64,000 nucleotides of DNA, taken from Methylobacterium terricola. GTDB lineage: Bacteria; Pseudomonadota; Alphaproteobacteria; Rhizobiales; Beijerinckiaceae. Positions 54,506 to 63,527 of the stretch are shown here, piece after piece. Positions within the stretch are counted from its first letter, which is position 1. The number at the start of each line of letters is the position of its first letter. Below the pieces are notes generated by a model. The model saw only the letters and a list, made by a program, of their open reading frames with translations. It did not search any database and was not told the origin of the DNA. The position numbers and the translations under genes are program-made. The stretch is taken from the NCBI RefSeq assembly GCF_006151805.1, contig NZ_VDDA01000009.1, forward strand, positions 124,001 to 188,000, in the 5' to 3' direction.

Positions 54506-54555
54506 CGCCACGCGCATCGCGGGACGAGGTTGCGGGCCGGACAAGGCGAACGTTC

Positions 54556-54575
54556 GAACCGGGCCGAGCCGGTTC
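54556..54575. terminator. Hairpin between convergent azlD and LMW-PTP genes
   Basis: GAACCGG (54556-54562), loop GCCGAG, CCGGTTC (54569-54575): a 7-bp perfect stem between the two stop codons. Confidence 0.5.
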
Positions 54576-54580
54576 CACCC

Positions 54581-55132
54581 TCACCGCAACCGCTGCCGGA
54601 TCCGATATCCGAGCCCGTCGCGCACGTCGCGATAGGCGTCCAGGCGCTGCTCGCGCGAGCCCTGCGACACCGTCGGGTCGGGAGTCGGCCAGTACTCGAC
54701 GTCCGCCGCCACCGTGCGGGTGAGTTCCAGGGCGGCGTGATGGGCCTCCGGCGAGAGCGAGACGATCAGGTCGAAGTTCAGCCCCTCCCACTCCTCCAAT
54801 TCCTCCAGGGTGCGGGGGCGGTGGCGCGAGGCATCGATGCCGACTTCGTCGAGGGCCGAGACCATGAACGGGTCGGTCGGCTCGCCGCTGCGCACGCCGG
54901 CGGACTGCACGTAGACCGACTTGCCGAAATAATGCCGCGCCAGCGCCTCGGCGCAGGCCGAGCGCACGGCGTTGAAGTTGCAGACGAACAGCACCGACTG
55001 CACCCGCCGCCCCGGTCTGGACGGGTCGGGCTTCGCAGGATCCGTCGTGGCGAGATCCGTCTTGGCAGGATCCGCCTTGGACGAATCGGCCCCGGCCGGG
55101 GCCGCGCTGTCCGGAAGGGGGCTTCCGGACAC
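54581..55132 (-). CDS. Low-molecular-weight protein tyrosine phosphatase-like protein
   Basis: 183 aa with an N-terminal repeat-rich extension (about 40 residues, KADPAKTDLATTDPAKPD) followed by an LMW-PTP/ArsC-like domain. The P-loop CNFNAVRS fits C-x5-R-S and the general-acid Asp lies in WPTPDPTVSQG. It follows UPF0262 by 4 bp in the hisD-UPF0262-LMWPTP block common to Hyphomicrobiales. Function (phosphatase or arsenate reductase) is undecided; the extension is unusual. Confidence 0.82.
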   Translation of the reverse strand: MSGSPLPDSAAPAGADSSKADPAKTDLATTDPAKPDPSRPGRRVQSVLFVCNFNAVRSACAEALARHYFGKSVYVQSAGVRSGEPTDPFMVSALDEVGIDASRHRPRTLEELEEWEGLNFDLIVSLSPEAHHAALELTRTVAADVEYWPTPDPTVSQGSREQRLDAYRDVRDGLGYRIRQRLR

Positions 55133-55136
55133 CGGA

Positions 55137-55625
55137 TCAGCCCTTCCAGTGAAGGGCGAAGATCAGGGTGAACAGCCGGCGGGCCGTGTTGTGGTCGATC
55201 TCGACCTTGCCCTCCAGGCGCTGGCGCAGCAGCTCGGAGGCCTCGTTGTGGACCCCGCGCCGGCCCATGTCGATCGCCTCGATCTGGCTCGGCGAGGCGG
55301 TCCGGATCGCCTTGAAGTAGCTGTCGCAGATCATCTCGTAGTCGCGGATCACGCCGCGGAACGGCGTCAGCGACAGGAGATGGGTCATCACCGGCTGGCC
55401 GTCGGCCGTCGCGATGGCGAAGGACAGCTTGTTCTCGACGAGGCCGAGCCCGAGCGCGTAGGGGCCGCCGTCGTGGTTGGCGACGCGAAAGTGGTTCGAT
55501 TCCAGGATGTCGTAGATCGCGATGGCGCGCTCGTGCTCCTGGTCCGGGTTGCCGCGCCCGATCGATTCCTCGTCGAGCGTCACCGCCGCCAGGCGCTGTC
55601 GCGGATCGGGAGCCTCGCTCGCCAT
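55137..55625 (-). CDS. UPF0262 family protein
   Basis: 162-aa conserved protein of unknown function, with the family segments AVTLDEESIGRGNPDQEHER and MTHLLSLTPFRGVIRDYEMI and the C-terminal LEGKVEIDHNTARRLFTLIF. Found next to hisD in this group. A 102-bp gap separates it from hisD; it starts the pair with the LMW-PTP-like gene. Confidence 0.9.
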   Translation of the reverse strand: MASEAPDPRQRLAAVTLDEESIGRGNPDQEHERAIAIYDILESNHFRVANHDGGPYALGLGLVENKLSFAIATADGQPVMTHLLSLTPFRGVIRDYEMICDSYFKAIRTASPSQIEAIDMGRRGVHNEASELLRQRLEGKVEIDHNTARRLFTLIFALHWKG

Positions 55626-55727
55626 CGGATCTCCTCTCCCCAGGTCGTCTCGCGGGTTGTCAAAGGACGTGCACCAGAGGCGAGCGCGGCCCCGCGCGCA
55701 AGCCCGACGTAGGGTGACCCGGACCGG

Positions 55728-57017
<1,290 letters not shown>

Positions 57018-57071
57018 GCGGGATCCGGTCTCGTGGTCGGCGGGCTGTCGGTCCGCCGACTGCCAAAAATT

Positions 57072-57509
57072 TCAGGCCGCGTCGAGGGGGGCGTGGAGCG
57101 GCTTGCTGTCGGCCTTCCAGACGGGGCCGAGATCCTTCATCGCCGCCTCGATGCATTCGAGCTCGAGCCGGATCGCGCCGCCGCCGGAGAAGACCAGGGT
57201 GGCGGTGCCGGACGGCGCCTCGCCGGGCTCGAAGGTGATGGCGAGGAGTTCCAGCGGCGCGTCGGGCTCGTCGCGCGAGAGGTTGCGGCAGCGCACGGCG
57301 AGCACCCGCTCGAAGTGAAGGCCGGTCAGCCGGCGGCGCGGCGGGGCGCCGTCCGGGCATTCCCAGTCGAAGCGCCGCGCCACGAGGGCGAAGCGGCGCT
57401 CCCGGGGCAGGTAGGCGAGGTCTCCGGTCCGCAGGACCGCATCCTGAAGGTGGGTCGAGATGACCGCGAGATCGTCGGCGTCGAGGGCAGCGAGCTTCAG
57501 GAGCTCCAT
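57072..57509 (-). CDS. DUF2948 family protein
   Basis: 145 aa; MELLKLAALDADDLAVISTH, RRFDWECP and FEPGEAPSGTATLVFSGGGA match DUF2948, a short family of unknown function next to hisD. ATG 57509 has AAGGA upstream; GTG 57524 is also in frame. Ends 54 bp before hisD on the same strand, so likely in the same operon. Confidence 0.8.
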   Translation of the reverse strand: MELLKLAALDADDLAVISTHLQDAVLRTGDLAYLPRERRFALVARRFDWECPDGAPPRRRLTGLHFERVLAVRCRNLSRDEPDAPLELLAITFEPGEAPSGTATLVFSGGGAIRLELECIEAAMKDLGPVWKADSKPLHAPLDAA

Positions 57510-57788
57510 CTCCGCGTCCTTCACTGTCGGCGTCCCTGTGCTGGGGGGCCGGCCGTGAGGGCGGCGCGGCCCGTTCTGTCGGAATGATACCAAGGGTAGG
57601 TAGCGATGCCCCCCGCCGACGACAACCGCCGGCCGGCGACCGGCATGCGCCCGTGGCTCTTCACCATGTCCGGCTGTCGCTACGGCACCGAATCGCCTCA
57701 GCCGGCGTTCATGTCCGATCGCCTAGCGTGGCCATCAGACACGCCCGGTTCGACCCGGGCCCTTTACAGTCGATCGACGGAGAGTTTC

Positions 57789-58103
57789 GTGAAGACCGTG
57801 ATGACCGCGGCCCTGGCCGCCCTGACCCTCGGCCTCGGCGTCGCGCCCGCCTTCGCGCAATACGGCTACGACGAGGATTACCGTCCGCGCCGCCGCTACG
57901 AGGAGCGCTACGACTACGACCGGCCGCGCTACCGCGACGAGTACGAGCGCCCGCGCTACCGCGGCGAGTATGGCGGCGGCCGCATCGGCCGGATCTGCGT
58001 CACCGCCCGCGGCAATTGCCCGACCCGGCCGGCACCGCTCAACACCTCCTGCGGCTGCGAGGTCCCGGGCTTCGGCTTCAAGCGCGGCGCCATCGGCTAC
58101 TGA
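57789..58103 (+). CDS. Small secreted Tyr/Arg-rich protein, 104 aa
   Basis: Signal peptide (MTAALAALTLGLGVAPAFA) and a mature part dominated by Tyr, Arg, Asp and Glu (YDEDYRPRRRYEERYDYDRP), with four Cys in the last 40 residues (ICVTARGNCPTRPAP; SCGCEVPGFGF). The GTG start at 57789 has GGAGAG with a short spacer. It has the layout of the secreted protein at 18154-18405, though no clear homology. Function unknown. Confidence 0.65.
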   Translation: MKTVMTAALAALTLGLGVAPAFAQYGYDEDYRPRRRYEERYDYDRPRYRDEYERPRYRGEYGGGRIGRICVTARGNCPTRPAPLNTSCGCEVPGFGFKRGAIGY

Positions 58104-58114
58104 CGGCGCGAGCC

Positions 58115-58139
58115 GGCCTGGCGGCGATGTCGCCAGGCC
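58115..58139. terminator. Bidirectional hairpin between convergent genes
   Basis: GGCCTGGCG (58115-58123) pairs with CGCCAGGCC (58131-58139) around a 7-base loop, between the stops of the plus-strand secreted protein and the minus-strand lysR gene. Confidence 0.65.
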
Positions 58140-58991
58140 TCAATCCCAGATGTCCGCGTTCAGGATCTCGTGCGCCAGCGCCCGGCTCGGCTCGCGGTGC
58201 AGTCCCGGGCCGGACAGCACGAACTCGACATCGGCGAGGCGCGGCAGGTCGGGATGGGCCAGTTCCTGCAGGCCGTCCGGGATCAGGCTGCGGGGCTGGG
58301 CCATCACGCCGACGCCGGCGAGCGCGGCGGCGCGCAGGCCGCTGAGGCTGGCGCAGGTGCAGGTGACCCGGAACGCCCGGCCCTCCTGCGCGAGCGCGGC
58401 GAGCGCGATCGCCCGGGTGATGCTGGGGGCGGGAAAGCTCGCCAGCGCCACCGGCTCGCCCCGTTCGGGCAGGGCGGTGGGGAGACCGACCCAGACCAGC
58501 CGGTCGCGCCGCACCAGCATCCCTTGGGTCTCGCCGACATGGCGCTTGCCGAGCACGAGGTCGAGCTCGCCGCGGGACAGCGCGTCGTTGAGGAAGCCGG
58601 TCAGCGCGACGCTCAATTCGAGATCGACCGACGGGTAGGCTTCGCGGAAATCGCGCAGCACCTCCGACAGCCGGCTCTGCACGAAATCCTCCGAGGCGCC
58701 GAACCGCACCTTGCCTCGCACCGGGCCGCCGGCGAGCGTCCGCTCCAGCCGCTCATGCGCGTCGAGCACCGTGCGGGCGAAGCCCAGGACCGTCTCCCCC
58801 TCCGGGGTCAGCGCCACCGAATGGGTGTCCCGCGCGATCAGCCGGCGCCCGAGCTGCGCTTCGAGCCGCTGGACGTGCTGGCTCACCGTCGACTGGCCGA
58901 GGCCGAGCTGCTCGGCCGCCCGGCTGAAGCTGCGGCTGCGCACCACCGCCGCCAGGGTGCGCAGCAGCACGGGATCGATCAGGCGGGTCAT
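58140..58991 (-). CDS. LysR-family transcriptional regulator
   Basis: 283 aa with the LysR N-terminal helix-turn-helix (LLRTLAAVVRSRSFSRAAEQ; LGLGQSTVSQHVQRLEAQLG) and a periplasmic-binding-protein-like effector domain (VDLELSVALTGFLN; ELDLVLGKRHVGETQG). Start ATG 58991; ATG 59006 is in frame. It is transcribed divergently from the symporter gene at 59134, the classic LysR-target arrangement, with an operator between. Confidence 0.88.
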   Translation of the reverse strand: MTRLIDPVLLRTLAAVVRSRSFSRAAEQLGLGQSTVSQHVQRLEAQLGRRLIARDTHSVALTPEGETVLGFARTVLDAHERLERTLAGGPVRGKVRFGASEDFVQSRLSEVLRDFREAYPSVDLELSVALTGFLNDALSRGELDLVLGKRHVGETQGMLVRRDRLVWVGLPTALPERGEPVALASFPAPSITRAIALAALAQEGRAFRVTCTCASLSGLRAAALAGVGVMAQPRSLIPDGLQELAHPDLPRLADVEFVLSGPGLHREPSRALAHEILNADIWD

Positions 58992-59026
58992 GGCGGCTCT
59001 CCGCATCCTGCATGAGCAGCACTGAG

Positions 59027-59047
59027 GTTATCGCAGATCACGATAAC
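59027..59047. promoter_or_regulatory. LysR-type operator candidate
   Basis: GTTATCG-N7-CGATAAC, a perfect 7-bp inverted repeat between the divergent starts of lysR and the symporter gene. It contains ATC-N9-GAT and the general T-N11-A LysR pattern. Likely binding site of the LysR protein encoded at 58140-58991. Confidence 0.6.
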
Positions 59048-59133
59048 TGTAATCCTCGTGTCCTGCGTACCCTTCCCGGCCCCGGCCGCTTAGGGTGAGG
59101 CGCACACCTCCCCGATCGCGATTGCGGACCTTC

Positions 59134-60171
59134 ATGTTCTCCCGATTCCGCCCCGACACCTTCACGCTGATGATCGTCGGCGCCCTGATCCTCGGCAGCG
59201 TCCTGCCGGTGCAGGACCGGGCGGCCGAATGGCTCGGCCTGTTCGCCAACGGCATGATCGCCCTGCTGTTCTTCCTGCACGGGGCGCGCATCGACCGGCA
59301 GACGGCACTCGCCGGCCTGGTCCACTGGCGCCTGCACCTCGTGGTGTTCGCCTCGACCTTCGTGCTGTTCCCGATCCTCGGCCTCGCCGCCGGCCTGCTC
59401 AGCCCGACCCTGCTGACCCCGGCCCTCGCCGCCGGCGTGCTGTTCCTCTGCGTCCTGCCCTCGACGGTGCAATCCTCGATCGCCTTCACGTCGGTGGCGG
59501 GCGGCAACGTGCCGGCGGCGATCTGCTCGGCCTCGGCCTCGAACATCCTCGGGATGTTCATCACCCCGCTCCTCGTCGCGGTGCTGCTGAACTCGCAAGG
59601 CGGCCACCACGAGTTCGACTGGGGGGCGGTGGCGAAGATCATGGCGCAGCTGCTCCTGCCCTTCATCGTCGGGCAGATGCTGCAGCCGCGCCTCGGCCCG
59701 TGGCTGACCCGGCACAAGCCGCTGACCATGGTGGTCGATCGCGGCTCGATCCTGCTCATCGTCTACATCGCCTTCAGCCACGCGGTGGCGACGGGCCTGT
59801 GGTCGCGCACGCCGCTGCCGGCGCTCGCCACCATGCTGGTCGTCGACCTCGTCCTGCTCGCCCTGGTCCTGTCGATCACGACCGCGGCCAGCCGCCTCCT
59901 CGGCTTCTCGAAGGAGGACGAGATCACCATCGTGTTCTGCGGCTCGAAGAAGAGCCTGGCCTCCGGCGTGCCGATGGCGAACGTGATTTTCGCCGGCCAG
60001 GATGTCGGCGGCATCCTGCTGCCGCTGATGCTGTTCCACCAGGTCCAGCTCATGGCCTGCGCCGCGCTCGCCCGCCGCTACGCCGAGCGGACGCTGGCGG
60101 TGCTGGCCGCCGAGGAGGGCCCGGCCCGGGCCGGCGTGGCGCCGGCGGAGGCGAAGCTCGCGGCGCGTTGA
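59134..60171 (+). CDS. Bile acid:sodium symporter-family transporter
   Basis: 345-aa membrane protein of the SBF-like family with about nine TM helices (FTLMIVGALILGSVLP; MIALLFFLHGARID; VVFASTFVLFPILGLAAGLL). Family motifs include NGMIALLFFLHGA, SSIAFTSVAGGNVPAAI and KKSLASGVPMANVIF, as in bile-acid/Na+ symporters and YfeH proteins. The transported solute is unknown; likely regulated by the divergent LysR protein. The stop lies in the first of three 20-bp tandem repeats. Confidence 0.85.
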   Translation: MFSRFRPDTFTLMIVGALILGSVLPVQDRAAEWLGLFANGMIALLFFLHGARIDRQTALAGLVHWRLHLVVFASTFVLFPILGLAAGLLSPTLLTPALAAGVLFLCVLPSTVQSSIAFTSVAGGNVPAAICSASASNILGMFITPLLVAVLLNSQGGHHEFDWGAVAKIMAQLLLPFIVGQMLQPRLGPWLTRHKPLTMVVDRGSILLIVYIAFSHAVATGLWSRTPLPALATMLVVDLVLLALVLSITTAASRLLGFSKEDEITIVFCGSKKSLASGVPMANVIFAGQDVGGILLPLMLFHQVQLMACAALARRYAERTLAVLAAEEGPARAGVAPAEAKLAAR

Positions 60172-60211
60172 CCAGGCTCGCGGCGCGTTGATCCGGCTCG
60201 CGGCGCGTTGA
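60156..60211. repeat. Three 20-bp tandem repeats including the transporter's stop codon
   Basis: GCTCGCGGCGCGTTGA recurs exactly at 60156-60171, 60176-60191 and 60196-60211, period 20 bp. The first copy holds the end of the transporter (LAAR-stop). Confidence 0.9.
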
Positions 60212-60627
60212 CGAAGAATTCACGTCGTCGCGTCATTCTCCACGTCGAGCCAAGTTGCGTACCGGCTCTCTTGAGTATCCGGCCCCGTCGTGCGTTCCGC
60301 GACGGGGCCGTGCTATTTTCGGTCGGTCCGCTCGCTCGACGCGACGATCCTCCACCGCGTCAGGCCGGAGCCGCGCAGCGGAGCCCGGCATCCAGGACCG
60401 CTAAGTGTTCAGGATCGAGCGGCGAGCGGTCCGCCTTGTTCGTCAATGCCGGCCTGTCTGGATCCCGGGCTCCGCTGCGCGGCCCCGGCCTGACGATGGC
60501 GGATGGGAAGCGCCGTCGCGGGTCGCCGGCAGGGTCTCCTTTAGGATTTCATTCACCCTGTCGCTTCAGCCGGCGCATACCCTTTCCCCAATAATCTCCC
60601 GGGTGCCGTCACCCGAGGAGGCGCCCG
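60172..60627. other. Intergenic region before the O-antigen ligase-like gene
   Basis: 456 bp with two copies of the 20-bp tandem repeat, then an inverted element 60361-60492, then about 110 bp that should hold the promoter of the next gene. Reading frames through the repeats are not genes. Confidence 0.5.
60361..60492. repeat. Palindromic intergenic element (best-preserved copy)
   Basis: Arms 60361-60395 (CAGGCCGGAGCCGCGCAGCG...) and 60458-60492 (...GCTGCGCGGCCCCGGCCTG) are reverse complements at 33 of 35 positions. The inner 62 bases are unrelated. The core 60467-60488 is identical over 22 bases to 29426-29447. Confidence 0.8.
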
Positions 60628-61863
60628 ATGACCACGTTCGTCCTGCCGCGCCGCGATCTCGCGGGCATGCCGTTCCTGCATCTCCTGCGCGGCGTCGGCC
60701 TCGTCCTGATGGCGGCGTTCATCTTCTTCGCCTGCTTCGCCTTCTCGGACACCTCGCCCTACGACATCGTGGCGATCCCCACGATCGTGCTGTGGGTCCT
60801 GCTCGGCGTGCGGCTGTACCGGGGCGCGGTGCCGCTCGTGATGGTGCTGCTCGTCTATGTCGGTGCCACGGTGGTGGCCCTGATGCCCTATCTCGACGAG
60901 GAGCTGCCGCCGGTCTGGACCCTGCAGCTGTGCTACCTCGCCGTCACCGGCATCTTCTTCACCATGTTCTTCTCCGACGAGTCCGACCGCCGGGTCGAGC
61001 TCGCCCTCAAGGTCTACACCGCCAGCGCGCTGTTCTGCAGCGCCCTCGGCATCGGCGGCTATCTCGGGCTGATCGGCAACGAGGACCTGTTCAGCAAGTA
61101 CGGCCGTGCGTCGGGCACCTTCCAGGACCCGAACGTGTTCGGCTCGTTCCTGACGCTCGGCGCCTTCTACCTGCTGCACGACCTGCTCACCGGCCGGGCC
61201 CGGCGCCCGCTCCTGTCGGGCCTCGGCCTCGCGATCCTGCTCGCCGGCGTGTTCCTGTCGTTCTCCCGCGGCTCCTGGGGCGGCACCGTGCTGATGGGCG
61301 CCCTGATGGTGGTGATGCTCTACCGCGCCAGCGCCCCGGCCCTGCGCCGCCGCATCATCCTGCTCGCCGGCCTCACGGCGGGGTTCGGGGCGGTGGCGCT
61401 CGTCGGCCTCCTCTCGGTCGGCGAGGTCCACGAGACCTTCGCCAAGCGCGCCGCGGTCACGCAGGATTACGACGAGGGCGAGACCGGGCGCTTCGGCAAC
61501 CAGCTGCGCGGCATCGGCATGCTGATCGAGGATCCGCTCGGCATGGGCCCCCTGCGCTGGCGCCGCGTCTTCAACCTCGAGCCGCACAATTCCTTCATCG
61601 GCGCCTTCTCCAACGGCGGCTGGGTCGCCGGCGTCGCCTTCGTGTTCCTGGTGCTGATGACGACCTGGGTCGGTTTCCGGCTGATGAGCCAGGACACGCC
61701 GTATCGCCGCCACGCCCAGATCGTGGTGCCGGCGCTCCTGATGTTCTTCCTCCAGGCGATGCAGATCGACATGGAGAAGTGGCGCCACGTCTACATGATG
61801 CTCGGCATCGTGTGGGGGCTCGAGGCGGCGCGGATGCGCTGGCTGGCGTCCGGGCGGGAGTGA
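60628..61863 (+). CDS. O-antigen ligase / Wzy-type polysaccharide polymerase-like protein
   Basis: 411-aa polytopic membrane protein (about 10-12 TM) of the O-antigen ligase/Wzy_C family. Periplasmic loop motifs GTFQDPNVFGSFL, LSFSRGSWGG and EPHNSFIGAFSNGGW, the last with the conserved H-N-S-F, match ligases or polymerases that join undecaprenyl-linked glycans. No polysaccharide cluster surrounds it, so specificity is unknown. Confidence 0.8.
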   Translation: MTTFVLPRRDLAGMPFLHLLRGVGLVLMAAFIFFACFAFSDTSPYDIVAIPTIVLWVLLGVRLYRGAVPLVMVLLVYVGATVVALMPYLDEELPPVWTLQLCYLAVTGIFFTMFFSDESDRRVELALKVYTASALFCSALGIGGYLGLIGNEDLFSKYGRASGTFQDPNVFGSFLTLGAFYLLHDLLTGRARRPLLSGLGLAILLAGVFLSFSRGSWGGTVLMGALMVVMLYRASAPALRRRIILLAGLTAGFGAVALVGLLSVGEVHETFAKRAAVTQDYDEGETGRFGNQLRGIGMLIEDPLGMGPLRWRRVFNLEPHNSFIGAFSNGGWVAGVAFVFLVLMTTWVGFRLMSQDTPYRRHAQIVVPALLMFFLQAMQIDMEKWRHVYMMLGIVWGLEAARMRWLASGRE

Positions 61864-61991
61864 GGGCATCGGTTTGCAGGCGCCGGCAAATGGGCTAGAG
61901 CCCGGCGCACGCCGCGCCCGCCCCTCGGCCCAGCCCATCCCGGCGATGGGCGCCCGGGGCCGCGCCGCCCGAACGCTTCTTGCGAGACCCG

Positions 61992-63527
61992 ATGTCCAAG
62001 CCCGCGAAGGCCGCGAAGGCCGCCACCCTCAAGCCCCGCCTGCCGCGCGGCCTCGTCGACCGCGGGCCGGCCGAGATCGCCGCCACCCACCGGATGCTGG
62101 AGAAGATCCGCGAGAGCTTCGAGCTCTACGGCTTCGAGGCGGTCGAGACCCCGTTCATCGAGTACACCGAGGCGCTCGGCAAGTTCCTGCCCGACCTCGA
62201 CCGGCCGAACGAGGGCGTGTTCTCGTTCCAGGACGACGACGAATCCTGGCTGTCGCTGCGCTACGACCTGACGGCGCCGCTCGCCCGCTACGTCGCCGAG
62301 CATTTCGACGCGCTGCCGAAGCCCTATCGCAGCTACCGCGCGGGCTACGTCTTCCGCAACGAGAAGCCGGGCCCGGGCCGCTTCCGCCAGTTCATGCAGT
62401 TCGACGCCGACATCGTCGGGGCGCCGACCGTCGCGGCGGATGCCGAGATCTGCATGATGGCCGCCGACACCCTGGAGCGGGTCGGCATCGGCCGCGGCGA
62501 CTACGTGGTGAAGGTGAACAACCGCAAGGTCCTCGACGGCGTGATGGAGGCGATCGGCCTCGGCGGCGACGACCAGGCCGGGCGGCGCCTCACCGTGCTG
62601 CGGGCGATCGACAAGCTCGACCGGCTCGGGCCGGACGGCGTGCGCCTGCTGCTCGGCCCCGGCCGCAAGGACGAGAGCGGCGACTTCACCAAGGGCGCCG
62701 GCCTCGCCGACGAGGCGATCGAGCGCATCCTGCGCTACGTCGCGTTCCAGGCGAGCCCCACCGAGGGCGGCGACCGCCTCGCCTTCTGGGAGAGCTTCTT
62801 CGGCGGCTGGGGCGAGGTCGTCGGCGCGTCCGAGACCGGGCGCCAGGGCATCGCCGAGCTGCACGCGATCATGAAGCTGTGCGAGGCGGCGGGCTACGGC
62901 CACGACCGGGTCCGGGCCGATCCGTCCGTGGTGCGCGGCCTCGAATACTATACCGGCCCGGTCTTCGAGGCCGAGCTGACCTTCCCGGTCGTCAACGAGG
63001 ACGGCCAGACCGTGCGCTTCGGCTCGGTGGCCGGCGGCGGGCGCTATGACGGCCTCGTCGGCCGCTTCCGCTCCGAGCCGGTGCCGGCGACCGGATTCTC
63101 GGTCGGCGTCTCGCGCCTGTTTTCCGCCCTCCAGGTCGTCGGCAGCCCGATCGTGTCGGGCCAGGCCGCCCCCGGGCCGGTGGTGGTGCTGGTGCTCGAC
63201 CGCGAGGAGACCGCCGCCTACCAGGCCCTCGTCGCCGCCTTGCGCCAGGCCGGCATCCGCTCCGAGCTCTATCTCGGCGCCTCCGGCATGAAGGCGCAGA
63301 TGAAGTATGCCGATCGCCGCGGCTCGCCCTGCGTGGTCATCCAGGGCAGCGACGAGCGGGCGAGGGCTGAGGTCCAGATCAAGGACCTGATCGAGGGCGC
63401 GAAGGCCGCCGAGGCGATCGCCAGCAACGCCGAGTGGAAATCCGCCCGGCCGGCCCAGTTCTCGGTGCCGGTGGACGAGATGGTCGCCCGGGTGCGCGAG
63501 GTGCTGGCGCGGCATTACGGCGGGTGA
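61992..63527 (+). CDS. hisS: Histidyl-tRNA synthetase
   Basis: Class II aminoacyl-tRNA synthetase for histidine, 511 aa, longer than E. coli HisRS (about 424) by alphaproteobacterial insertions. Motif 2 region reads YRAGYVFRNEKPGPGRFRQF; the histidine-A loop is RGLEYYTGPVFE; motif 3 appears as GFSVGVSRLF; the C-terminal anticodon domain follows. One alphaproteobacterial clade uses a tRNA-His without G-1 and has an unusual HisRS (established knowledge); this protein's altered motif 2 may belong to it. Start ATG 61992. Confidence 0.93.
   Translation: MSKPAKAAKAATLKPRLPRGLVDRGPAEIAATHRMLEKIRESFELYGFEAVETPFIEYTEALGKFLPDLDRPNEGVFSFQDDDESWLSLRYDLTAPLARYVAEHFDALPKPYRSYRAGYVFRNEKPGPGRFRQFMQFDADIVGAPTVAADAEICMMAADTLERVGIGRGDYVVKVNNRKVLDGVMEAIGLGGDDQAGRRLTVLRAIDKLDRLGPDGVRLLLGPGRKDESGDFTKGAGLADEAIERILRYVAFQASPTEGGDRLAFWESFFGGWGEVVGASETGRQGIAELHAIMKLCEAAGYGHDRVRADPSVVRGLEYYTGPVFEAELTFPVVNEDGQTVRFGSVAGGGRYDGLVGRFRSEPVPATGFSVGVSRLFSALQVVGSPIVSGQAAPGPVVVLVLDREETAAYQALVAALRQAGIRSELYLGASGMKAQMKYADRRGSPCVVIQGSDERARAEVQIKDLIEGAKAAEAIASNAEWKSARPAQFSVPVDEMVARVREVLARHYGG

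Noticed and set aside
60208..60594. 128-aa ORF upstream of the O-antigen ligase-like gene
   Set aside because: Runs through the inverted repeat element and has no ribosome binding site or domain.
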